64,000 nt of DNA from Psychroserpens burtonensis DSM 12212 (GTDB taxonomy: Bacteria > Bacteroidota > Bacteroidia > Flavobacteriales > Flavobacteriaceae). Of this stretch, positions 1 to 8,060 are shown one piece after another (within the stretch, counting starts at the first letter, position 1; each line of letters begins with the position of its first letter). The stretch lies in contig NZ_AUDE01000024.1 in the NCBI RefSeq assembly GCF_000425305.1, forward strand, positions 1 to 64,000, given 5' to 3'. The translations under genes and the position numbers were made by a program. The notes under the pieces were generated by a model, which made no database searches, was not told the DNA's origin, and saw only the letters and a list, made by a program, of their open reading frames with translations.

Positions 1-245
1 TCATCAGTTAAGATTATAGGCTTGGGTTTCAAACAATGTCTATTAATTGCCTTCTGTTGAGCGTGTTCTGGAATATAACTACCAGCTGTACTTCCTCTAC
101 TTGGCGTGTTTCTTTTTAACTCTCTTGATACTGTACTTTTATTGACACCAATAATTATTGCTATTTGTGTAATAGTAATTCCTGTCTCTAATAATGCAGA
201 GATTTGATACCTTTGTGACAAGGTCAATTGTTTATAATGTTTCAT
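1..245 (-). CDS. IS30-family transposase, N-terminal part (cut by window edge)
   Basis: The reverse strand reads from an ATG at 243-245 to the window edge without a stop, giving about 81 residues. The start MKHYKQLTLSQRYQI, followed by a helix-turn-helix with GVNKSTVSRELKRN, is the typical N-terminal HTH of IS30-type transposases, which binds the element ends. The DDE catalytic domain would lie outside the window, so intactness cannot be judged. The region at 246-330, with a 32-bp palindrome and the sequence tgttgcacttataacttgaa, is where the element's right end should lie, but no second inverted repeat is available for comparison. Family call is confident; element boundaries are inferred. 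Confidence 0.85.
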   Translation of the reverse strand, partial: MKHYKQLTLSQRYQISALLETGITITQIAIIIGVNKSTVSRELKRNTPSRGSTAGSYIPEHAQQKAINRHCLKPKPIILTD

Positions 246-270
246 TCAAAACGAATATAAATATTGAGCC

Positions 271-302
271 TAAAATAGATGGGGCTAGCCCCATCTATTT
301 TA
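271..302. repeat. 32-bp perfect palindrome beside the IS30 transposase
   Basis: Bases 271-302 read identically on both strands, centred on GGGGCTAGCCCC. A weaker outer match flanks it (ACGAATAT at 251-258 and ATATTCGT at 304-311). It lies 26 bp upstream of the transposase start. It could be a transcription block protecting the element from read-through, or a site bound during transposition. It has no T-tract of the usual terminator kind beyond the stem itself. Confidence 0.75.
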
Positions 303-470
303 AATATTCGTGTTGCACTTATAACTTGAACTTAGATTTTATTTACGAGAAATAATTAATAGTTTAATTATTATTTACGACATAGTCGTTTTCATAATGA
401 GTTAGTTCATGTGAGTATTGATACTAAGGTTATGATAAATGAGGAATATTTACGTTCTAGTATATTAAAA

Positions 471-623
471 TTAATTGTTCATAAAGTATACTCCTGATGC
501 TACTACTGCGATTACAAGTACAATTAATACTACGATTACAAATGTTGACATTGTTTTTGTCGTGTCATCCTTTTGTAAAAGATAATCTCTACTTTTTTCG
601 TCTTCTTTTTTTATGAATTTCAT
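471..623 (-). CDS. Small membrane protein, 50 aa
   Basis: An ATG at 621-623 opens a 50-codon frame ending in TAA at 471-473. The protein has a charged N-terminus (MKFIKKEDEKSRDYLLQKDD) and then one long hydrophobic helix (TFVIVVLIVLVIAVVASGVY, about residues 27-46), so it is likely a single-pass inner-membrane protein. It sits 11 bp downstream of the dehydrogenase stop on the same strand and may be co-transcribed with it. I do not recognise the family. Amino-acid composition and placement make it credible despite its size. Confidence 0.55.
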   Translation of the reverse strand: MKFIKKEDEKSRDYLLQKDDTTKTMSTFVIVVLIVLVIAVVASGVYFMNN

Positions 624-634
624 TTTTTTTAATT

Positions 635-1996
635 TTATTTATTAATGTAAACTGTTTTTATATTTACGAATTCTAATAAGCCTTCCCTAGAGAGTTCTCT
701 GCCGTAACCAGAAGCTTTAGTTCCTCCAAATGGGAGCCTTGGATCTGATTTAACTAATTCATTTATAAAGAAGGACCCATCTTCTATATTTGATACATGT
801 TTCTTAGCATCTTCACTATCCTTAGTAAAAATCATTGTACCAAGGCCTAATTTTGAATTTGAAGCCATTTCATAGGCTTCATTTTTATCTTTAACTTTTA
901 TAATTGAGGCCACTGGACCAAAGGTTTCCTCGTCAAATACAGGCATACCTGGTTCTACTTTTGTTAAAATGGTAGGTTGGTAATACGTTTGATTTCTTTT
1001 ATTTCCGAAGTGAATATTTGCTCCTTTTTCGATAGATTTTTGAACCTGGTCTTCTAATGTGTCTGCAAGATCTTGTCTTGCTAGAACTCCGATATCTGTG
1101 CTCTCTTTAGAGGGATCTCCACAATTAAGTTCTTTTATTTTTGAAGTGAATATTTTGAGAAACTCATCATAAATAGCTTCAACTACTATAAAACGTTTAG
1201 CGGCAATACAGCTTTGACCAGTATTTTGCATCCTAGACTTTATAATAGTAGTCATGTGTTTGTTCAAGTCTGCATCTTCTAGAATAATACAAGCGTTATT
1301 GCCTCCCAATTCTAATACTGTCTTTTTTAAATTTTTACCAGCTATTGCTGCAATTTTTCTTCCGGCTTGTTCACTACCTGTGAGTGATACAGCCTTTATA
1401 ATATCATTTTCAATAATTTTTTCAATTTGATCATGATCTACAATAAGCGTTTGAAAACAACCTTTTGGATATTTTGCTTTTTCAAAAACATCTTGGATTA
1501 TTAAAGCACAACCAGTGACATTTGTAGCATGTTTTAATAGAGCTGTATTACCAGAGGTTAACGCAGGAATGGCGAATCTCATAACCTGCCAAAACGGATA
1601 ATTCCAAGGCATTATTGCTAATATTACACCTAGAGGATCATAACTGATAAAGCTTTCATTTGCTTCTGTTTCTATAAGTTCGTCTGCTAATAGTAAGTTT
1701 GCGTTTTTCTTGTAGAAATCACAGAGGTAAATACATTTTTCTATTTCGGCTTTACTTTCAGAAATAGGTTTCCCTATTTCATCTGTTATAAGTTGACTAT
1801 AGGTGTTGATGTTTTTAGATAATACATCTGCCACATTATCAAGTAATTTTACTCTTTCTTTTACTTCGACTAATTTCCACCTATTGAACACGTCTTTACT
1901 AGTTTCGAGGATCGTAGTCACTTTTTCTGAGGAGAACGTATTATAGCTTTCAATCTTTAAATTAGTGTACGGATTTGTAGTTTCTATTTTTGACAT
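635..1996 (-). CDS. Aldehyde dehydrogenase, succinate-semialdehyde dehydrogenase type
   Basis: 453 residues, the usual length of the short Sad/GabD-like aldehyde dehydrogenases that oxidise succinate semialdehyde to succinate with NAD(P)+ in the cytoplasm. Visible signatures: the PWNYP cofactor-domain motif near residue 130, the SLTGSEQAG nucleotide-loop motif near 204, the general-base glutamate in LELGG (E229) and the nucleophile in GQSC (C263). All catalytic elements are present. The ATG at 1994-1996 starts right at the family's normal N-terminus. No GABA transaminase gene is adjacent, so the physiological aldehyde is uncertain; generic aldehyde detoxification is the alternative. Confidence 0.85.
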   Translation of the reverse strand: MSKIETTNPYTNLKIESYNTFSSEKVTTILETSKDVFNRWKLVEVKERVKLLDNVADVLSKNINTYSQLITDEIGKPISESKAEIEKCIYLCDFYKKNANLLLADELIETEANESFISYDPLGVILAIMPWNYPFWQVMRFAIPALTSGNTALLKHATNVTGCALIIQDVFEKAKYPKGCFQTLIVDHDQIEKIIENDIIKAVSLTGSEQAGRKIAAIAGKNLKKTVLELGGNNACIILEDADLNKHMTTIIKSRMQNTGQSCIAAKRFIVVEAIYDEFLKIFTSKIKELNCGDPSKESTDIGVLARQDLADTLEDQVQKSIEKGANIHFGNKRNQTYYQPTILTKVEPGMPVFDEETFGPVASIIKVKDKNEAYEMASNSKLGLGTMIFTKDSEDAKKHVSNIEDGSFFINELVKSDPRLPFGGTKASGYGRELSREGLLEFVNIKTVYINK

Positions 1997-2166
1997 TTTT
2001 TTTTATAAAGTTAGTGTGTTATAAGAGTTTAGCTTAACTCATTAGAAAAAAGTATTGACCGTTATACATTTCGATTTAAGTCAATATTTAAATCTATAGC
2101 GTTAACCCAGGTTTTAGTTTTTTGTGATATTTGTGTGGAATCAAAAAATAATAAAAATTTAATATC

Positions 2167-2499
2167 ATGGGAAAAGAAAGTAATACAATTATAGGAATTT
2201 TAGCGGGAACGGTAATTGGAGCAACATTAGGAATTTTATTTGCTCCAGATAAGGGTATCATTACTAGACAAAAGATAGCTGATGAAGCGCAATTACAAAA
2301 AGACCGGTTAGCTCATACCGCTACTGATTTGAAAGACCGAGTAACTTCGACCGTAGTTAACCATAAAGATACATTTGATAATCAGTTGGAGACAATAGTA
2401 TCAGATGTTAGTTATAAAGCAGATGATGTCATTAGTACTTTAGAAAAAAAATTAGCTATTCTTAAAGCTAAAAATAAGAATTTACAAAAAACCTCATAA
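2167..2499 (+). CDS. YtxH domain-containing stress protein
   Basis: 110 residues. The N-terminal hydrophobic, glycine-rich segment (residues 8-27, ending in LFAPDKG) is the hallmark of YtxH proteins, named after a Bacillus general-stress protein. It is followed by a charged, predicted helical coiled-coil tail rich in K, D and Q. It probably anchors at the inner membrane. It opens a tight three-gene unit with 3- and 2-bp spacings to the next two genes, which together form a membrane stress module common in Flavobacteriaceae. The biochemical role of YtxH proteins is not known. Confidence 0.85.
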   Translation: MGKESNTIIGILAGTVIGATLGILFAPDKGIITRQKIADEAQLQKDRLAHTATDLKDRVTSTVVNHKDTFDNQLETIVSDVSYKADDVISTLEKKLAILKAKNKNLQKTS

Positions 2500-2502
2500 C
2501 AA

Positions 2503-2853
2503 ATGACCGTTTTTGAATCCTTAAACGAAACTACAGATAGGGCAACTGATACTGCAGAAAAGTATGTAAAAACCTCGAAGGAATACTTTAAGTTAAAAGT
2601 ATTTCAACAATTAACTTTGACTTTAAGTTTAGTAACGAAATTTGCAGTCGTAGGAGGTTTGATAGCTTTTTCTGTAATCTTTACGGCTGTAGCAGGAGCT
2701 ATAGCGATAGGAGAGTACTTGGGGAATATGTCTTTAGGTTATTTAATTATAGGAGCTATATTTTTACTCCTTTCATTTATTGTTTATCTACTAAGAAGTC
2801 ATATAAACAGTAAAATTATAAGCTCAATGGCCAATAAGTTTTTTGATAAATAA
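2503..2853 (+). CDS. Phage-holin-superfamily membrane protein (stress cluster)
   Basis: 116 residues with an amphipathic N-terminus (NETTDRATDTAEKYVKTSKE) and two strong transmembrane helices around residues 44-68 and 75-94. This layout matches the holin-like proteins found next to YtxH genes in Bacteroidota; despite the superfamily name there are no phage genes nearby. It starts 3 bp after the YtxH stop and is almost certainly co-transcribed. Membrane topology is directly visible; participation in envelope stress is inferred from context. Confidence 0.75.
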   Translation: MTVFESLNETTDRATDTAEKYVKTSKEYFKLKVFQQLTLTLSLVTKFAVVGGLIAFSVIFTAVAGAIAIGEYLGNMSLGYLIIGAIFLLLSFIVYLLRSHINSKIISSMANKFFDK

Positions 2854-2855
2854 TT

Positions 2856-3056
2856 ATGAAAAATTATAAAACATTTGAAGAGATTGAATTTGATCTTAAG
2901 AGATTGAGCCTTGAGAGACAAATAGCTATTGAAGAGCTCAAAGGCGTAAAAGGAGAAATTAAAGAAGATTTAAAACCCTCTGTTTGGCTGCAAACTATTT
3001 GGAAGTATGCTTATAAGTATGGGGCAATTATGTTACTTAAAAAGATAATTAGGTGA
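2856..3056 (+). CDS. Small conserved protein of the YtxH/holin unit, 66 aa
   Basis: A 66-residue product with a charged helical N-terminal half (residues 1-40, many E/K/L) and a hydrophobic C-terminal segment (YKYGAIMLLKKIIR). It begins 2 bp after the preceding stop, so it is the last gene of the three-gene unit, and the unit ends at a clear terminator at 3081-3110. It resembles short proteins of the DUF6327 kind that close such units in flavobacteria, but that assignment is from memory and weak. Function unknown. Confidence 0.7.
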   Translation: MKNYKTFEEIEFDLKRLSLERQIAIEELKGVKGEIKEDLKPSVWLQTIWKYAYKYGAIMLLKKIIR

Positions 3057-3080
3057 AAGCTTTATGATTTATTCACATTC

Positions 3081-3110
3081 AAAGCACAGATTTTAATCTG
3101 TGCTTTTTTT
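3081..3110 (+). terminator. Rho-independent terminator after the YtxH unit
   Basis: AAAGCACAGATT at 3081-3092 pairs perfectly with AATCTGTGCTTT at 3095-3106, with a 2-base loop and a run of T to 3110. It lies 25 bp after the third gene of the unit. The A-tract on the left would also let it stop leftward transcripts, but no gene points that way here. Confidence 0.9.
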
Positions 3111-3277
3111 ATATTTAAAAAGGGGTTTTAGTTATTTTTTAAATAAATAATATAGTGTAAGGCTAATATCATTTTTGTTTGAATCTCAAGCTTTTGTTCG
3201 AGGTACTTTTTATTTTCTTTAATTAACTAAAAGATTGAAATGGCTTTTTTAAATTTGCGAGTTAAAAATGGCTGTTT

Positions 3278-4321
3278 TTACGCTGCAGATTCTTCTATAA
3301 TCAAATTATTAAGAGCACTCTTTCTATATTCGTTTGGGGTGATACCGTACTTTTCTTTAAAAATTTTAGAAAAGTAACTTCTGCTTGTAAACCCAATACT
3401 ATAAACAACTTGTGAAACATTTAAGTCAGCACTTCTCATCAGTTATCGAGCGGCTTCAAGCCTTATATGTCTAACATATTCTGTGACAGTTCTATTATAT
3501 AAAAACCTAAAACCGTCTTGTAATTTAGCTTGCGATAAAGCAGATTCAATTGATAACTGCTCTAGCGAATAACTAAATGAGGGGTTTTTTATAATCTTGT
3601 CCCCTAATTTTCTAATACCTTTCAATTCTGTTTTAGACAGTGATACTGGTAATTGTACGCCTCTTAAAAATTTATTATGTTGCTCTATATGCAATGATAA
3701 CATATCATAAACAATAGACTCAATTTTTAGGATTCGTACCATCCCTTTAGACTTTATCTTTTTTAGTTTTTTTATGTAGTCAGACATTCTCAAATTTAAT
3801 GCACCATAGTGAGAGAAGCGATTGTCATGGTCCGTATCTACAAAAACATCATATAATCGGTCATTTAATAATGAGACATTAGTTGTTCTTTTTTGTAAAA
3901 ACTTTTTTCTAACAATTTGAATAATATTTACCTCTAATTTTTTATTCTTCGGAAAATGAACATAGTTAAATCCACCTTTCTTATTAGTAAAAATCAACGA
4001 ATGAAATTGCTCTACCAATTTTTCTTCATTATTGATTCCAAATCTATGTTTGAAATCACCGTTATGAGTATAGATAAAACGAATTGGATTAAATTCGGAC
4101 GCTTCAATTTTTAGAATAACATCTTTTGAAAACTCAATATCAAAATCTAATAAGTTAACTCCCCAATCAAATGGGATATACTTAATTGTTCCTTTGACAT
4201 GTTCATTGTCAAAAATAAGATTAAATTCATTTGATGTCTCTATTAGTTTTCCTCCTAACACATCTTGTATTTGACGTAAAGTATCTTTTTGGTTCAAAGT
4301 AATGATATCAATTTCAAACAT
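3278..4321 (-). pseudogene. AraC-family regulator interrupted by an in-frame TAA
   Basis: From the ATG at 4319-4321 the frame runs 292 codons, meets TAA at 3443-3445, then continues in the same frame for 54 codons to TAA at 3278-3280. The reading before the stop ends in RLEAAR; the part after it is LMRSADLNVSQVVYS, then the GFTSRSYFSKIFK signature of the second AraC helix-turn-helix. The stop therefore removes the main DNA-contact helix. One base change (for example from GAA or CAA) explains it. It sits amid stress genes it probably once controlled. A shorter functional product is unlikely; sequence error is possible. Confidence 0.85.
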
Positions 4322-4485
4322 GGCTATTTCTTGTAAAAATGTTAGTTGATAAATATATTTTCAAATTTAATATTAATTTTTAAGAAAAAGTTAAAATAAA
4401 ATGTGAAAAAGCACTGCAATGTATTTTGTGTGAAATACTTTTTTATTGGTAGTACTCACTTCAATCTTAATGAAGTTGGTTAGGT

Positions 4486-4521
4486 AAAACTCAGTAATTG
4501 GTTAAATTACTGAGTTTTTTT
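4486..4521 (+). terminator. Orphan Rho-independent terminator
   Basis: AAAACTCAGTAATT at 4486-4499 pairs with AATTACTGAGTTTT at 4505-4518 and is followed by more T. No plus-strand gene precedes it: the nearest feature to the left is the start of a minus-strand pseudogene. It may end a small RNA. Confidence 0.7.
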
Positions 4522-4624
4522 GTTTGTGTTAATATCTACAGACATAGAGTGCTTTTGAGCTAAAAATAAGCGGTAATTTAAATTGTTATGTAAATAAGAC
4601 TGTATAATATGTTTCTTTGTTATA

Positions 4625-4659
4625 CAAAACTTGAGTGATTATAAATCACTCAGGTTTTG
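4625..4659. repeat. 16-bp stem hairpin upstream of the DUF2383 gene
   Basis: CAAAACTTGAGTGATT at 4625-4640 pairs with AATCACTCAGGTTTTG at 4644-4659 through a 3-base loop, with one T-G wobble. No T-run follows, so it is not a standard terminator. It could be a regulatory structure or a remnant of an interspersed repeat. Confidence 0.5.
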
Positions 4660-4838
4660 AATTTGAATTTGAAAATACTTTTATTAACGATGGGTTTGCG
4701 TTAAAACTTCGAGCATATCAATTAATACAACTTCTAGGGATATTATAAATTTGTAGTAAAGTTTATAATTAAATCTATTAAGCTGTGATGCTAAGCGATA
4801 AGCATCATTAAAGAAAATTATCGTACAATTTAAAACAT

Positions 4839-5294
4839 ATGAAAATGAGCACTTACACAAAAGAGGTTGGAGAAAAATTAAACGATTTATTAGAAAAAAC
4901 ATATGATGCTGAGAAAGGTTTCAAAACAGCTGCTCAAAACATAGAACACGCATCGTTAAAATCTTACTTTAATCAAAAAGTACAAGAACGTTATAACTTT
5001 GGTCATGAGTTAAAGACAGAGATTAAAGCTTTTAACCAAGATATAGATAAAGGCGGAAGCGTTACCGGTGCAGTACATAGAGCATGGATGGATTTGAAAT
5101 CATTGTTTTCTAGAGATAATGAAGAGTCTATGTTAGAAGAAGCAATTAGAGGAGAAAAAGCATCAATAGAAGAGTATAACGAAGTTTTAAATGAGACCAG
5201 TTTACCCGCATCAACAAAATCAATATTAACTATTCAAAAGAACACCATTATAAATGGACTATCCAATATTAAATCTTTAGAAGATTTGAGATAA
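4839..5294 (+). CDS. PA2169-type four-helix-bundle protein (DUF2383)
   Basis: 151 residues with four long amphipathic helices and a ferritin-like look: paired E and H positions (YDAEKGFKTAAQNIEH near residues 22-37 and GEKASIEEYNEVL near 105-117). The family is annotated as DUF2383, PA2169 type, and is often found in stress clusters. Soluble and cytoplasmic, with no signal peptide. ATG at 4839 and ATG at 4845 are both possible starts; the second (MSTYTKEVGEKL) fits the usual N-terminus slightly better. It is followed by its own terminator at 5316-5342. Metal binding is plausible but not shown. Confidence 0.8.
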   Translation: MKMSTYTKEVGEKLNDLLEKTYDAEKGFKTAAQNIEHASLKSYFNQKVQERYNFGHELKTEIKAFNQDIDKGGSVTGAVHRAWMDLKSLFSRDNEESMLEEAIRGEKASIEEYNEVLNETSLPASTKSILTIQKNTIINGLSNIKSLEDLR

Positions 5295-5315
5295 TCAAAA
5301 TCATTTTTTGATAGT

Positions 5316-5342
5316 AAAAAGACATCTTCACGGTGTCTTTTT
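5316..5342 (+). terminator. Terminator after the DUF2383 gene
   Basis: AAAAAGACA at 5316-5324 and TGTCTTTTT at 5334-5342 form a 9-bp stem with a 9-base loop, ending in a T-tract, 21 bp after the stop codon. Confidence 0.8.
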
Positions 5343-5412
5343 CATTTGAAGACATTTTTACATGATTTGAGTTAAAGGGCTGCTCATATTTTTACTTACT
5401 TGAAAGTAAAAA

Positions 5413-6126
5413 ATGTTTTATAAATTATCCAGTACGTGTGAGTTATCAGATGTTGAAAATGAACTAAATGCGAAATTTGAATACCCTAATTTATATAAAC
5501 CGAAAGCGATAGTTAATGGTCTAAAAGAATCAAATTTACCTATAATAACGTCTGTAAAATATCCTGAATTAAATTTTGCGATTTGGGGATTACTCCCAGA
5601 GGCATATGATGATAGCTGGGATGCATTTCAAAATTTCACGAATACGTTGAATACCAATATTGATGATGACCATTTGAATGAAGAGATTTATTCGGAATGC
5701 CTTAACGAAAGAAGGTGTCTAATTGTGGTAAATGGTTTCTTTACATCTAAATTAATTAATGGAAAATTATGTACTCATCATGTTCACTTGAGCAATCATA
5801 AACCATTTTGCATAGCTGGAATTTACAATAGAATCAGTGATGGGTTTTTAACCTGTTCTCTGTTAGTAACCAATTCTGGTTTGGAGTATTCAAAGGTGCC
5901 AAACTTTGGTAAACAAAAACCTTTAATTTTAAAGAAGAAGGATTATCGCTCTTGGTTAAGCCCTGATTTAAAATTAAAGGATTTGAGATGTCTCATTAAA
6001 ACTCATGATCGCTATGATTTTCTATCACATCCAATAAAGGAAGATTTTTATGATAATACCAGAATTTTTAAGCGTATTGTCATTAGTGATAATTTTTATG
6101 CCATGATGAAAGTGTCACGAAATTAG
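5413..6126 (+). CDS. Degenerate SRAP (HMCES/YedK-like) protein lacking catalytic residues
   Basis: 237 residues with the SRAP fold landmarks: the strand NERRCLIVVNGFF near residues 98-110, NHKPFCIAGIYNR near 127-139, and the LILKKKDYRSWL segment near 171-182. True SRAP proteins start Met-Cys-Gly and use Cys2 to link to abasic sites. Here the start is MFYKLS, the DGFYEW glutamate is replaced (NGFFTS), and the HNRMPVIL histidine motif reads NFGKQKPLIL. All three active-site elements are thus lost although the gene is open and well formed. It probably binds DNA or acts as a stress protein without the crosslinking chemistry. It sits inside the stress cluster. Confidence 0.75.
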   Translation: MFYKLSSTCELSDVENELNAKFEYPNLYKPKAIVNGLKESNLPIITSVKYPELNFAIWGLLPEAYDDSWDAFQNFTNTLNTNIDDDHLNEEIYSECLNERRCLIVVNGFFTSKLINGKLCTHHVHLSNHKPFCIAGIYNRISDGFLTCSLLVTNSGLEYSKVPNFGKQKPLILKKKDYRSWLSPDLKLKDLRCLIKTHDRYDFLSHPIKEDFYDNTRIFKRIVISDNFYAMMKVSRN

Positions 6127-6239
6127 TAATAGAGTTAAGGTTAACCTTTTATGAGGCAATTAGTTACATTAAATTAAGCGATATTTGTTACCTAGTGATT
6201 TGATGGTCAAGTTACTTGTTAATTTAAAACTTTAAAGAT

Positions 6240-6401
6240 ATGTTACGTTGGACAATCACATTTATAATAATCGCGATAATTGCAGGAATACTAGGATTTG
6301 GAGGTATTGCAGGTGGAGCAGCATCTATTGCAAAAATTTTATTTTTTGTATTTTTAGTGTTGTTTGTTCTATCATTATTAAAAGGCATAGTAAAAAAATA
6401 A
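6240..6401 (+). CDS. DUF1328 small membrane protein
   Basis: 53 residues starting [20 protein letters not shown], followed by a [13 protein letters not shown] turn and a second hydrophobic helix. This is the almost invariant DUF1328 signature: two transmembrane helices joined by a glycine/alanine-rich turn. Such proteins occur in stress-induced clusters across Proteobacteria and Bacteroidota. Function unknown. It starts 113 bp after the SRAP-like gene and precedes a small lipoprotein by 32 bp, so these two are probably one transcript ending at 6588-6617. Confidence 0.85.
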   Translation: MLRWTITFIIIAIIAGILGFGGIAGGAASIAKILFFVFLVLFVLSLLKGIVKK

Positions 6402-6433
6402 TGAGTATCAATTAACTTAAGTAACAACCAATT

Positions 6434-6571
6434 ATGAAAAAATTAGGACGAGTATTTCTTATTCTATTTACAATTTCTACAGTATTTATTAGTTGTAGAG
6501 AAACTACAGGAGACAAAGTAGAAGATGTAGTAGAAGATGTTGCAGATGATGTGCAGGATGCAGTAGATTAA
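6434..6571 (+). CDS. Small lipoprotein, 45 aa, acidic repeat tail
   Basis: A signal peptide (MKKLGRVFLILFTISTVFIS) ends in a lipobox with cysteine at residue 21. The mature part is only 25 residues, with a VEDV/ADDV heptad-like acidic repeat. It is of the kind of tiny stress lipoproteins (entericidin-like in size only) seen beside DUF1328 genes. TAA at 6569-6571 is followed by a terminator 17 bp later. No enzymatic role is expected. Confidence 0.7.
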   Translation: MKKLGRVFLILFTISTVFISCRETTGDKVEDVVEDVADDVQDAVD

Positions 6572-6587
6572 TTAGATCTATACCAAT

Positions 6588-6617
6588 AAAAAAAGCCTCT
6601 ATTATGAGGCTTTTTTT
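6588..6617. terminator. Bidirectional terminator
   Basis: An A-run plus GCCTC (6588-6599) pairs with GAGGC and a T-run (6606-6617) through a 6-base loop. The symmetric A and T tracts let it serve the plus-strand lipoprotein and the minus-strand AraC remnant, whose stop codon overlaps its edge. Confidence 0.85.
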
Positions 6618-7326
6618 TATGCAATAAATTTTTGTTTGGGAGTGTGGGTTTGAAGCCGTTGTTTATACGCTGTAGGGTTACAGCCATACTTCAATTTAAA
6701 AATTTTACTAAAATAACTTCTACTTGTAAACCCTACAGTATATACAATTTCAGAGATATTTAATTCTGAGTTACACAATAATTCTTCAGATTTTTCTAAT
6801 CTTACATTTCTTGTAAAGTTCGAGACGGTAGTTTTATGAATTTCTTTAAATCCAAACTGTAACTTTGACTGTGAAATGAAAAATTGAGAACAAAGCTCAT
6901 CCTGAGAATGGTTTAACCCCGGGTTATCAATGATATGATTTGTAATTATTCTAATTTTTTGAATTTGCGATTGTGAAATGTTATAACAATCTTCTTTATT
7001 GAATGTTTCTGTATACAAATGCTCAACATGTTGTGATAAGATTAGTTGATATCTGCTTTGTAATTGAAGAGTTGAAGTTGCACCTTGATCACTAGCTTTT
7101 CTAAGTAAGGTCTTATTTTCTTGCTAGATGTTAATCCAGCTTCAATAACTGATAATCCATGAGAGAATTGAATACCTCTAATATAACCCTTACCAAACGC
7201 ATCATCAACATCTATACAATAGTCGTCGCCATCATTAGTATAATCAATACCTAATTGCTCAGATAGTGATGATATTATTCCATGTATTTTTACGTTATCA
7301 ATATATATAGTCTTAACCATTCTCAT
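6617..7326 (-). pseudogene. Second AraC-family regulator, internally deleted and frameshifted
   Basis: The N-terminal part (from 7326, stop at 7042-7044) reads like the start of flavobacterial AraC regulators, with GKGYIRGIQFSHGLSVIEA. The C-terminal part is in another frame, open from 7123 down to the stop at 6617, and contains YTVGFTSRSYFSKIFKLKYG, the second HTH. The middle, roughly 100 residues of sensor domain, is missing. The only start available for the C-terminal piece alone is TTG at 7016-7018. It is a paralogue of the pseudogene at 3278-4321; the two HTH ends are nearly alike. Both copies are non-functional as full regulators. Confidence 0.8.
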
Positions 7327-7383
7327 TGGTAATTTGTAATTAATAGTTATAAAATTACCATATAGTTAACATATAAGGGTGCT

Positions 7384-7794
7384 TTATATCGTTTTCTTTT
7401 CGTCTATTCCTTTACTGTTCGGTTCTAATAGTTTTTCAATTTCCGAAGGATTAGTTATTTGGTAAAAATTCTTACCTATAATAACTATTGGGTAATTTAA
7501 AACCTCAGGATTGTTATCTAAAACTTTTATCCAGCCATGCTCATCAAGATTTGTTTCTGTATCATACTTTGACGTAAATGCAGGATGCTCACAATCTATA
7601 AGTTCTCCAATTGTTACTCCTAAGTTTTCCGCCAGTTCTTTCCATTGCGTACCTGTAACATTCGTCTTAGTGATATCAATGTCCAATAAATTTTTTAATG
7701 AAGCTTGTAAGTAACCAAGTGTTTGCTTTCCTACATTAGACTTTGAACTATAATATATTTTTATCATTTTATGATGTTTTGATATGATTCCCAT
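7384..7794 (-). CDS. ArsC/Spx-like thioredoxin-fold protein without the catalytic cysteine
   Basis: 136 residues resembling the arsenate reductase (ArsC)/Spx fold: a beta strand IKIYYSSKS, then VTGTQWKELAENLGV and a NYPIVIIGKNFYQI strand near the C-terminus, where ArsC has its substrate-binding segment. The Cys expected in the first loop (CxxC/CxxS region) is replaced by SSKSNVG, so arsenate reduction by the usual chemistry is not possible. Family members of this type appear in flavobacterial stress clusters. ATG at 7792-7794 is used; an internal ATG (MIKIYY) at residue 10 is an alternative. Role unknown. Confidence 0.65.
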   Translation of the reverse strand: MGIISKHHKMIKIYYSSKSNVGKQTLGYLQASLKNLLDIDITKTNVTGTQWKELAENLGVTIGELIDCEHPAFTSKYDTETNLDEHGWIKVLDNNPEVLNYPIVIIGKNFYQITNPSEIEKLLEPNSKGIDEKKTI

Positions 7795-8060
7795 TGTATT
7801 TTATTTCTCTAATAAAATAATTTTAAATCTGTTTAGATCTTAGCTCATACTCTACAATGATTGACGCAATTGATTAATCATAGATATAAAAAACCCAATA
7901 GTATGACTACAACTGTAAGTGATTTTTAAGAAAGGTTTTGTTCAAAAACCCTGTTTTCGTTACATCTAAATAGAACTTAAAATAATAATCGGATAGTCTA
8001 ATACTTCAAGGTAAACACAGTTGATCTAATAATCAAAGATCAATTGTTAGTTTGATTTTT

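Larger units (their letters stand above)
4322..4838. other. 517-bp intergenic region with two hairpins, possible small RNA
   Basis: No protein-coding frame is convincing here. It holds a terminator-like hairpin at 4486-4521 and a second long hairpin at 4625-4659. The first has no gene ending before it on the plus strand, which suggests a short untranslated transcript from about 4400 to 4520. A shorter inverted repeat, ACTTCA with TGAAGT, lies at about 4458-4476. The rest is AT-rich upstream region for the four-helix-bundle gene at 4839. Confidence 0.4.

Noticed and set aside
2503-2853. Prophage or lysis cassette suggested by the holin-like gene
   Set aside because: No endolysin, capsid or other phage gene is nearby; the gene belongs to a YtxH-linked stress unit.
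4684-4902. Minus-strand frame overlapping the DUF2383 gene start
   Set aside because: It overlaps a well-supported gene and its own sequence has no family features.
6224-6427. Minus-strand frame opposite the DUF1328 gene
   Set aside because: The plus-strand 53-residue product is an unmistakable DUF1328 protein; the reverse frame is its shadow.
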